A stretch of 64,000 bases of DNA from positions 2,852,001-2,916,000 of the forward strand of contig OY755171.1 in the NCBI GenBank assembly GCA_963576735.1, read 5' to 3'. Shown here piece by piece: positions 33,101-45,844 of this stretch (its first letter is position 1; every line of letters begins with the position of its first letter). The notes beneath the pieces were generated by a model. The model was given only the letters and a program-made list of their open reading frames with translations. It did not search any database and was not told the origin of the DNA. This DNA is from Bedellia somnulentella (Eukaryota > Arthropoda > Insecta > Lepidoptera > Bedelliidae). The position numbers and the translations under genes were made by a program.

Positions 33101-36100
33101 TATGTATGTATTATGGTGTGAAATATTTTGTTTCTACTGGTTCTGACGGTTGACATTCGAGTGTTAGGTGTTTTCGTTGCGGAATTTCTTGATTCGGTCA
33201 CCGCGCTGAAAGCCCACGGTTAAAGCTATATACAATATACATATATATGTACAATAAGTTTAAAAACCATACCTGTATATGCGTCGGCACAGTTTGCAGC
33301 AGTATCAAGGCGGATTCCCTCAGCAATGGCCACACGGACAGCAGTATGAGGATAACCAGCACAATACTGAGGGCCGGGTCGATGTAGTACTTGTAGTCCC
33401 ATTCCGTTAGCCATACTATCAGAGCTGAGGCTACCACGATTAAGGATCCTGGAACAAGGAGCTGAGTTATAGTTAATCCTATTAATATTATGTGTTTGCT
33501 GTGTAGCGTCGGCTTAGAATAGCACTACCCCATTTCTTCCGGTGGGTGTATGTAAAAGGCGACTAACGGTATTGGGGCTTTTAAGGGATTTTTGGACGAT
33601 GCTGTTGGAGACCCATCACCAACCACCATTACTTTTACCATCTTTTCCCCACTCACATTTCCAAAAGTGGCTGAGGAATTTCTAATTCCTTAGCTCTGGC
33701 TACCCCTTCTAGGGATTTACAGCCGTGAGTATATGTATGTATGTATTATGAATGTGAAAGTTTAGATGTTTGGATGTTAATATTTGAGGCGAAAAGGCTA
33801 CTCAAGTACATAATTTATATGAATTAATTTAGCAGAATGCTAGATGATGAGCCAAATTATAAAATAGGATATTTTTAATCCCGAGAAAATTTTACCACAA
33901 AAACAACCGATTGAACTAAGAGTACAGGAAAAACGCCTAAAGTTTTGTCATAATTAAATTTGACAGTACGAAGTCTGTCGGGTCAGCTAGTAAATATATA
34001 ATGATAAGTGTCGATGGTAATGTAAGCAGAGGAAGACCCTGGAGGACAGATTTAGATCAAATAGGAAATTCATCTACTAAAAGGAAGGCGTCATAAGTCT
34101 GAGGAATAAAAGGGCATGTTTGAAATTATTTATGAATGTAGACGAACACATATACATATATACATACATACTAATTTATACACATATGACTTTGGATTAC
34201 ATACATTTGTATAGATCCGACTCAGGATTCGAATATATGCCTGTCTTCATTGGAGGCAGTACTACTAAGCTACCAAGTTGTTGAACTAAACCAATGATAA
34301 ATGAAAAACTTCTGTCTGTAATTTTGCATAACCCAGACATTTTGGTTATCAGCCGGCAAACAGTGATAGTAAATATTATTTGCCAGAGGGATTATCAAAA
34401 TGTTTTGGGTTGCTACGTAATTTTATATGAACTTCAGACGTTTATATATACATACATATACTCACGGCTATAAATACCTAGAAGAGGTGGCCAGAGCTTA
34501 GGAATTAGAAATTCCTCAGCCACTTTTGGAAATGTGAGTGGGGAAAAGGTTGTTGGTAATGGGTCTCCAACCGCATCGCCCAACAATCCCTTAAAGGCCC
34601 CAATACCGTTAGTCGCCTCTTACGTACACCCACCGGAAGAAATGGGGTAGTGCTATTCTAAGCCGACACTACACAGCAAAGCCGACACTACACAGCAATT
34701 TATATATGTATGCAAAAAATATAGAAAATACAATAAAAGGGTAATTTGTGGGAATGAATTTCTGGACCTACTTATATCAAATTAGCATTGTTCGCTTGCA
34801 AATGATATGACACATGTCGTCTTATGTATAAGACTTAACATGACATTGTAAGTATCATCATTATGTTTTCCGCCACAATTAGCCTAAAAGATATGGATAA
34901 CGCATACGTCGTAGGATGATTTGATGTTTAGGTTTTTCTTTCGGATAATTAGACAACGGTTATAATATTTTCTAATCTTACTAGGTTTTTTGCAAATAAA
35001 CTAGTTTTTTTAGTATGACTCCGAAACGAAATGTTAGTTTTTATGAATACTGTACACTGATTGGCCGATTGCAGTGCCCCATAAACACGTCATCTCTGAT
35101 TGGTTGTTAATTAAAACGTACTTACTTCATTGTTCCTACCTACATTTAATTTGATTGTTATTTTAATTTTAGTTACAAAAAGTTGCTAAGTATAAAAATA
35201 GTATTGCCTTTATAACTCTAGCTATAATACCTCAATACTACTATTTAAAACGTATTTACTTTATTGATCCTACCTATATTGAAGACGTCCGTGGACGAGT
35301 GGATAGGTGATTAGCTTTTCGGTCTGGAGGTTGCGGGTTTGATCCCCGCTGAGAGCAATATGTATGTGATGACCATATGTGTATTATATTATATCATATT
35401 AAATATATCGCTGAGTTAGTATCCCATAATGCAAGTGTTACTAAGTTTGGGGTAACTTGATCTGTGTATAATATGTCCGAACGTGATTGTAATTTTACTC
35501 CAACAAAAAAATAATTTTTTTTTTTTAATTCCAAGTATAAGTATTGTCATTTCTTACCCTTTATAATTCTAGCTATAATATCTCAATACCACAATAACGA
35601 ACCAATCAGAATAAGTGTAGGCGAGCAATCAGAAATCAGCCAATCAGCATTTAAGAAGTACAATCTTACTAAAACCAACTAGTTTTTTTGCAAAAAACCT
35701 AGTAAGATTAGAAAATATTATAACCGTTGTCTAATTATCCGGATTTTTGCAAAATCCCTAGGTTTTTTGCAAAAAACTTAACATTAAATCATCCTACGAC
35801 ACATATATCTCAGGCAAGCACAAGGGTAGGATGTCCTTCATTAACACACTTATATTAGCTTCACCTGTATGTATGTATGTGACAGACTCCTTTAAACTTT
35901 ATTTTGACCTACTTTTGAACGGATCGATTTAATTCAAAATTTGTACACTTATCGTTGAATCATAGACAATATAAAAATAAGGTTCATCCCATTATCCTGA
36001 TTAGGGTCGCGAGGATTAAATTCAATTTTAAATGATTAATTAAGTTTAAAATAAATGTAGGAAAAAAAACTGAAAAACAAGCTTTTGAAGCGCATAAGGC

Positions 36101-39100
36101 AAGAGCGCCTGCCACCTTTCGTCTATCGAGCAACCCACGTTTTTTCATGATTTTCAGCTTTTATGGGAATTATTTTTTACTTTTTAGATAAATATGATTC
36201 AAAACCGTGTTTTTCTGTTTCTTTAAACGCTATATTTATTATTTTTTATTGATGCAAAAAAAGGTTTGGAAGGATGTACTAAGGAGGAATAGTCCATGCA
36301 TAACTCAATCACTGCATTACACTTCTAACAAATCAGAATATAATCATTTTCCATTACCCAATCAAACTATTACAAATGAAACAATAATCAATCAGAATTC
36401 GACTCAATAGAAGCAATTAATCGAGATAAGAGCTGTTAGGACCAAGGTGTACACGGCTCGGTATGTGGAGCAAGGTCTCGGTGGTTCGCGATCGTATCGG
36501 AAAATGTGTCAACAGTCTATACTAGTCTTCACTAATACACATAAACATACATACATACATACACTCACGGCCGTGTAGTGTCGGCTTAGAATAACACTAC
36601 CCCATTTCTACCCGTGGGTGATCGTAAGAGGCGACTCAGGGTATAGGGGGCTTTTTAAGTGATTTTTGGGCGATGTGGTTGGAGACCCGTCACCAAAAAC
36701 ATTTATTATAACCATCTTTTTCCAATCAACTTCCAAAAGTGGCTGAGGAATTTTTCATTCCAAAGCTCTGGCTACCCCGTTAAGGGATTTACAGCCGTGA
36801 GTATATGTATGTATGTATGTATACACTCACGGCTATAAATCTCTAGAAGGAATTAGAAATTCATCAGTCACTCGGGAAGCTGAGTGGGGAAAAGATGGTT
36901 AAACAAAGGTTGTTGATGATGGGTCTTCAATAGCATCGCCCAAAAAACCCTTTAGAGCCCTAACACCGTTAGTGGCCTCTTACACACGACCACCGGAAGA
37001 AATGGGGTAGTGCTATTCTAAGCCGACCATACACAGTTACATAACTATACATAAATATCTGGCCACAGCGCTGAACAATCACTTAAAATGGCATAATCCA
37101 CTAAGTCGTACCTTACGATACCTGTGGGAAGAAATGAGTAAATGTTTTCTAAGCCTACACAACTAACATAACAGCTAAGAATAAAAAAGAATATACGAAC
37201 GAAATGAAAAATGTAAGCCATGGTAAGAACTCGTGGAAACATATGACATTTAAAATTACAACATTGTCGTATTACATTGACGTGTAACAAATAAAATAGA
37301 TTTGATTTTAGTAAAGGAAAGTGGTCGAATAAATCGAGACAATACCAGGCCACTCAGAAAGTATTGCGAAAAAAGGTTTTAATGTATGAAACACTGGCCG
37401 GTTGTAATATATACTGAAAATATGAGTCTTTATAAATAAAAAAAGGTACGTTCCAATTTCAAAATTTCCCTCTTTATTTTTTACGAGCTATTTTAATTTG
37501 TCGTGTCTTACGGAAAAATGAATCTGAGCCGGGAACATTTTCGCGCTATGATTGTTTACGATTTCAAATGTCGCCTAAAACCAGACGAATCATACGATAG
37601 ACTTCAAATGGCGTTTATGGATGAAGGGCCTTCCAAGGCAACCGTGTATCGTTGGTATAACGAATTCAAGCGTGGTCGATTAACTTTGCGGGATGAAGAA
37701 AGAAGTGGTCGCCCTCTAACGGCTGTTACGGATGAAAACGTGGTGGAAGTGAAAAATTTAATTCATGACAATAGGCAAATAACATAACATAACATAAACG
37801 TTCACGCCAAATATCCCCGAAGGGGTTGGCAGAGGTACTAATACATCTGAACATCACGTGACTTTGTCACCTGGTGTTCAGAGTACCCACGTTTTGCATG
37901 GACAGTGTACTCGCGTGATAGGGGGCAGGCCTATCGCCGTTTTGTACGAATACACTGTCACATGACTAAGTACAACTCAGCCATGTGGGTTTCCTCACGA
38001 TGTTTTCCCTCACCGTTAACAACCATGATAAATTAACCACACATATGTCTTTAGAAAAGACAAATTGGTGTAGGCCCGACCCAGGATTTGAACACTAGTC
38101 GTTTGCACGATAGCCGAGTGTTCTACCCACTGGGCTATCACGGCTGCTTCGTATCTATCGCAATATATCGCAATATAGGCAAATAACTGAAATAACGTAT
38201 CTAGAGATTCAACACATTATGCAGATTGGATCGGGAAGCGTTCATGAGATTTTACACGAACATCTTCACGTGAGGAGGATAGTTTCACGCTGGGTGCCAC
38301 ACAACCTCACCGAGGTACAGAAACAGGCCCGGGTGGAATGGTGTCGTGATATGATTAATAAATTTGATGCTGACTCGTCTCGGCGTGTTTACGACATCGT
38401 TACAGGTGATGAGTCCTGGATTTATCAATACGATCCAGAAACGAAGCGCCAGTCGACGTTTTGGGTATTTCAAAACGAAGCGACTCCTACCAAAGTGAAG
38501 AGATCTAGAAGCGGTGGGAAGATTTTGATCGCAAGTTTTTTCAATATGACTGACTATTTGGTGTCAATTCCTTTACAAGATCAAAGAAGTATTAACGCAA
38601 ACTGGTAAATGCTTGCCAGTAGTTTTTTCAGTTGTGAGCAACAATCGACCAAACACAGGGCTCCGCGGGCTACTGCTTCACCACAACAACGCGCCCGCTC
38701 ACACCGCGCTCAAAACGACGGACTTCCTGAACAGCACGCCGGCCAAACTCTTGGGTCACCCTCCTTACAGCCCTGACCTGGCACCGCGTGACTTATTCCC
38801 TAAAATAAAAATCAACTCAAAGGGATACAATTTTCATCGCCGGAAGATGCGCTGTCAGCGTTTCAGCGGGCTGTAAATGAGGTGTCTGCGGCGGACTGGA
38901 AAAAGTGTTTCGAAAACTGGTTTAGACGTATGAAACTTTGTATAGATGCTGGTGGAGAGTACTTACTTAGAAAAGATTTAATAAAAACATTTTTACCCAT
39001 AGAACATTTTTTTTTATTTTCGCAAAATTTTCTGAGTGTCCCACGTATTAGATTGTAATTGGCCAGTTAACACATGGTGCAGTAATTTTGCGCCCTCCTA

Positions 39101-42100
39101 AAATACCGTAAAATCCGGTCATATAAATGTAATTTAAAAAGAACCTAAAACATTCAAAATCCAAGAGCTTCATAACTAGACTCAGCCAATTTTCGAAGTC
39201 TGAAGAGGAAAAGTTTATCAAATTAAGGATGGTTGGTGATCGGCCAGCAATCCCTCAAAAGGCCTTAATACCCTTAGTTGAATTCAAACAACCTGAAAAT
39301 GAGGCAATTCAGCTATTGCTATAAATTCTAAAAAATAGTAATCCCTACTGGAAAACAATAGTAAAACGCTAAGCCGAAGAAAGCAGTTTTATCTAAACCA
39401 ACTCAAAGCAAATTGATAATGGATAAAGTTATCTACCCCGATATCTTTTACAACTAAATTTAGACAATAAGATTATACCGAAACAGTAATTGACACAATA
39501 CAATTTATCAGCGCAACAGTTACTATGGCATGGTACACAGGGGTGGCTCGCGCTGTTTACCAATGATACACATACATACAGGTATATTGCTGGGTAGTGC
39601 CGGCTTAGAATGTCACTACCCCTTTCTACCCACGGGTGTCGAAAGAGGCGACTAAGGATGTAGGGCTTTGAACACTTTTGGGCGATGCGGTTGGAGATCT
39701 ATCGCCAACGATACTTTATTTCTACCATCCTGTCCCCTATCTACTTCCAAATGTGGCTGAGGTGTTTCTAGCTTTAGAGCTCTGCCAACCCTCTTTTTGG
39801 GATTTAAGGCCGTGAGAATATGTGCCGAACTGCGCTGCCTACTGACCGGAGCGGTTAAACCGCTCGTACGGTCCGGTATGTGTATATGATAGTAACTTAA
39901 ATTTACTATACAGCCTTAGATAAGAGTATTCAATCATATATGCTGGAATCAGTGCGTGTAATAAATCAGGGACCATAGAATAGGCTATGCCCATCAATAG
40001 CAGTCATTTGAACCTGCAGATCACTGCGCTGTCAACCTGTCGAAGCAGTTCGACTGCTCAGGGTTTGTGTATGTTTGTATGTAGAAGAATATAGTACTGT
40101 CACAGTTAATCTTGACTGCTGCAAACATATGGATGTTACGAGGAACATGGAAAATGCCGCGGGGAATATTGATGAATGAACACCAAAATTACTAAATGAG
40201 CAATAAAATATAACATAACATAACATAAACGTTCACGCCGAATATCCCCGAAGGGGTTGGCAGAGGTACTAATACTTCTGAACATCACGTGACTTTGTCA
40301 CCTGGTGTTCAGAGTACCCACTCTTTGCATGGACAGTGTACTCACGTGATAGGGGGCAGGCCTATCGCCGTTTTGTACGAATACACTCACATGACTAAGT
40401 ACAACTCAGCCATGTGGGTTTCCTCACGATGTTTTCCCTCACCGTTAACAACCATGATAAATTAACCACACATATGTCTTTAGAAAAGACAAATTGGTGT
40501 AGGCCCGACCCAGGATTTGAACACTAGTCGTTTGCACGATAACCGAGTGTTCTACCCACTGGGCCATCACGGTTGGTTAAAAAATATATGGTTAATAAAA
40601 TATATACATACATACATACATACATATACTCACGGCTATATTTCCCTAGAAGGGGTAACCAGAGCTACGGAATTATAAATTCCTCAGCCACTTTTGGAAG
40701 TTAAGTGGGGAAAAGGTGGTAAAAATAAAATATATATTGGTTTATTTATCATGGTTGCTAACGGTGAGGGAAAACATCGTGAGGAAACCCACATGGCTGA
40801 GTTGTACTTAGTCATGTGACAGTGTATTCGTACAAAACGGCGATAGGCCTGCCCCCTATCACGTGAGTACACTGTCTAAGCAAAACGTGGGTACCTTCTC
40901 TGGAAACTAGATGGCGCTTGCCATGTGAGTTCAGGAGTATTGGTACCTCTGCCAACCCCTTCGGGGAAAAAACGGCGTGAACGTTTATGTTATGTTTATG
41001 TTATATTGGTTTAGTACTAAGGCCTGCTGTAAAACGTTAAAAATTGTTTTTCATTAGTTTCACACTTATCCTTCGTTATCTCTAATTTAAAAATAACTCG
41101 ACACCTACACACTACGTACGAGTCTTTTGACACGGACCGAAATAGGTGTAAAGCGGTTCGCATTTGATACAAATAAATTGACGCTTGAACGCAGGCGAAA
41201 ATTATGTTGCGATCTCTATACACGCAAAAACACTCATACAGACACATACTCACGCCTTTAGTTTCCATTGGGGTAGGAAGAGACTATCGATTTGGCAATT
41301 TGTACAGCTGTCTAAAAATTTTCGACACAAAACAAAGTTTTCTTTTTTGGGTTTCCGTACCAGAAATGTAAAACAAAACTTTTAATAAAAAAAAATAGGG
41401 CTTGCCACCTAATTGCAAAACAATCGCTTATATAATTTTCCGCTACCCAAATCACCTCGTATGCCACCCACGGTCAGAGACGCAGTAATGATATTCTAAG
41501 TCATAGCACTATATGGGCGGCGGTCATTGGTCATTGATCCATTGATAATATAAATTAGCAAGTTAACGGAGTTTTGACAAGTGTTTAATTAATTCGACGA
41601 CAGTGATGCATCGTCATCAGCCATTCACTGTAATTTGCAATCAAGACAACAAAAAAAATGCTTTTTGAGCGAGCTACTTCCTTATTTGATGCAAGAAAAC
41701 CTACTTTTACCATTTATCTAACACAAATTTAATACCTACCTGTTTTCATTGTAACATAACATAAACATAAACGTTCACGCCGAATATCCCCGAAGGGGTT
41801 GGCAGAGGTACTAATACTTCTGAACATCACGTGACTTTGTCACCTGATGTTCAGAGTACCCACGTTTTGCATGGACAGTGTACTCACGTGATAGGGGGCA
41901 GGCCTATCGTTTTCATTGTGTGATTTACATTCTACGCTACTAACATCAGAATTAAGGCTCTGCTATTTGCATTATATAGCACTAAACATCATAATTTAAG
42001 ATGAAATATTATTATAGTGATATAAATATAAACAATAAAAAAAAACATATGTTGAAATAGGATATTATTGGATGGTATAAAAATAACTTAATTAACCTAT

Positions 42101-45100
42101 TTGGTATCATATTACATGGATCTCACAATGACGACGATATATCCAGTAGCATGCCTTTTTCAATCCTTGGTTTCTAACGATTATCTAATAATATCTAGTA
42201 TAACATAACATAAACATAAACGTTCACGCCGTTTATCCCCGAAGGAGTTGGCAGAGGTACCAATACTTCTGAACTCACATGGCAAGCGCCATCTAGTTTC
42301 CAGAGAAGGTACCCACGTTTTGCTTAGACAGTGTACTCACGTGATAGGGGGCAGGCCTATCGCCGTTTTCGTACGAATACACTGTCACATGACTAAGTAC
42401 AACTCAGCCATGTAGGTTTCCTCACGATGTTTTCCCTCACCGTTAACAACCATGATAAATTAAGTAAATTAAGTAATATCTTACTAAAACTATTTGTCTC
42501 TACATCAAAGCTGTGTAGTGTCGGCTTAGAATAGCGCTCCCCCATTTTTTCTGGTGGGTGTACATAATATAATATATAAACTTTTTTGGCGATGCGGTTG
42601 GAGACCCATCACCAACAACCATTATTTCATCATCTTCTTCCCACGCAACTTCCAAAAGTAGCTGAGAAATTCCTTATTCACTAGCTCTGGTTACCCTTCA
42701 AGGGATTTATAGCCGTGAATATATGTATATATGTATCAAAGGGCTAGTCCATCACTAGTATATATTAAACAGTCACTGTCTCTCTGATTATAAAATACGA
42801 AAAAATATGCAGGTATGCATGGAATCCTAAAGATACATATTATAGAATGCATAAATAAATTATCCTTTTCCAAGAATGAATGATCGATTCGGTGAGTCAT
42901 GTCTGTGATTTGAAACAGACTTTGATCTTAACATAAATCAACATAAATATGCAAATAACATTCTATTGATTATTAACGTTATACCGATTTTTTAAGCCTC
43001 ATTTAGCAAAACTTATTAAATTAGTGGTTTCATAACGATATGAGCAGATTCGAGTGAAAACAAAAAAAAACTTCTTTAGACTTTAGTTTTTTCAATAAAA
43101 CTTAAAAATTTTGTTATTTTTTAAGCACGACAATATTTTCTTATTTCTTTATTTAAAATATTCTTAAAAATATTGTCAGCATAAATCAATAAAAGCAATA
43201 AATAAGAGTAAGGCTTTTGATACAGACAGGCGTCCAAGTTTTACATCCTGAGCCATGCTTGTGCCAATGTGTCGTACGGCTTATTCATTATTAAGGGCGG
43301 AGGAAATTGTAATGAAGAAATCCACATCCCACACGCTGAAGATGTTAAAAAAATATTTGTAAGTGCATAAGTACAAAGTGGCGATAGGTTTTCTCCCTTC
43401 TAGTATGTAAAAACTACAACAATACAAACACTATCTACAAACACTACAAAAACAATAACTGGGTACAGGGTACTCGGCACACCGGTGAAAATAAAAAAAA
43501 TATATATTCAGAAGTGTTTAGACTTCTACCTCCCCTTTAAGAGATATACGCCGTAAGAGATGAGTTGAGTTCATCAATGCATTCATTAATTAATAATAAT
43601 AAATTAATCAATGCGTTAATTATCAAACATAGCTGAGAATGAGAAATTGCAAATAACAAACACATTCAAATGTTTACATGTAACAATTAGTCAGATCAAT
43701 AGCAGTTTAAGTAAATAGCTATTGTGGAGCGAAGGCCGAAAATAAACAATGAACACACAATGCATCACAATTCTCTTAACTCAAACGTTTACGCCGTATT
43801 TGCCAGAAGGGGTTGGCAGAGATTGGTACTTCTGAACATCTCGTGACTTTTGTCACCAGTATAGCAAGCACGAGCGCTATTTTATCGACACGATAACGGT
43901 TAGAATGAGATGGCAGTATACAATACTAAGTAAGTGCGAAAGAGATGGCTGCTTTATCCCACGCGATAACTAATTTAAACACGGCTCGTGCTTGCCCTGC
44001 TGGTATTCAGCGTTCCCAAGCTCTGCTTTTATAGTGCATCACTATACTATCCAGATAATAGAAATTATAATAAAACTAGTTACGAAATTGGTCTTTATAG
44101 CCGAGACGGATTCTAGGGTAGAGCCGCAGGAGAGGGCTTTTAGACACAGCTGTAATGACTAATTGATTAGGTGTCCGATACGACTATTCCCTCATGGAGG
44201 AAATTTACTCCTAAAAAATACGCTGACGTAGATAAAAAAATACGAAGAAAAAAATCAAATAATTGCAAAAAAATACCTAATTTTTCTTATGAGATGCGCA
44301 TGCGCAATGTCTGTCATGCATGACCAACTAAATTAAAATACGCAGCAGGTTGCAATTAATTATATAAAAAAAAAACAATTTTATTGGACTATTGTATAGA
44401 CATCGAATACTTCCTGGTTTAGTGTCATACGTTTATGCCAAGGCTACCCATTCACTTACTACATCAAAGTTTATCACTTGAGCCGTTTAGTGCCGGCTTA
44501 GAATGCCACTACCCCTTTCTAGCTACAGGTGTCGTAAGAGGCGACTAAGGGTATGGGGCTTTTTATGTGGTTAAAGGCGATGCTGTTTAAAACCTGTGAG
44601 TATATGTATGTATGTATTTATTGACAAGCGACATGATAGTCCAGCGGGTAGAACACCCGCCCGAAAACAGAAGGGCGTGAGTTCCAATCCTGGGACGGGC
44701 CTACACCAATTTGTCTTTTCTAAAGTCATATGTGTGGTTAATTTATCATGGTTGTTAACGGTGAGGGAAAACATCGTGAGGAAATCCACATGGCTGAGTT
44801 GTACTTAGTCATGTGACAGTGTATTCGTACAAAAACGGCGATAGGCCTGCCCCCTATCAGGTGACTACACTGTCTAAGCAAAACGTGGGTACCTTCTCTG
44901 GAAACTAGATGGCGCTTGCCATGTGAGTTCAGAAGTATTGGTACCTCTGCCAACCCCTTCGGGGATAAACGGCGTGAACGTTTATGTTATACTAGTGGAT
45001 CGTCCCAGCTTCGCACGGGTAGCGTTGTTTTTTTTAAATATCTGAGGTTTCTTTCTTCAGTCACTGCTCAAGCATTGTGAAATTCAGCGCAATGTTTTCA

Positions 45101-45810
45101 ATTTATTAAATTAATAGCACTCCTTAAACAGTGTAGTTTGGTGATTTTGAATGCGCTTTAATGAACGGTTCAGTATTTCCGTTTAATAGCAAATTTTGGA
45201 ATAAAACGCTATGAAGTATTTATAACAATCTACAAAATAAATCATTACGTGATGTAGGATGCAACTACTGGCGCCATCTAGTATGTTATATGTAAATTAG
45301 TAAAGATTTGGTTTTGGTCACGGGCGCGATGGCTTATTTTCTGTATAATTTCGGTGTTTCTCTATCGATTTCTATGATTCTTTTTTTATTGAATAGGTAA
45401 TAATGTTACCTTTTTTAAATTAGAGATGAGTGAGAGGTTTACAAACGTAAGAGTAAACAAATATAATCATAATGTTCCGAACTGCTAAGCTATCAGGAAT
45501 TACACGTGTTATTGTGAGTCAACCGTAAAAGATAGACATAAACTGTTGAGGATTTTTTTTTAGATAATTTTATGAAAAATATTTCCGTCATACATGATTT
45601 CTATGTAAGTTTAACCATTAAGGCTGCACACGCGACGGAAACTTAAAAAATGGAGTAACTTCTCCCGTTTTCCCAAAATTTCCCACAATTCCCCTTTACT
45701 ACTCTGCTGGAAAGTATACAAAAACCTGTCCAGGAGTATGAAGAATAATTGTACCAAGTTTCGTTAAAATTCGTCGAGTAGTTTTTGTTTCCATAAGGAA
45801 CATACAAACC

Positions 45811-45844
<34 letters not shown>

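Larger units (their letters stand above)
37345..39045 (+). mobile_element. mariner (Tc1/mariner) element, inactive, with nested SINE-B
   Basis: Flanked by TA (37343-37344, 39046-39047). Inverted ends share CACTCAGAAA and TTGCGAAAA. Total 1,701 bp; without the nested SINE-B about 1.3 kb, a typical mariner length. It lies in ZnT1 intron 3, on the strand opposite the gene. Confidence 0.92.
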
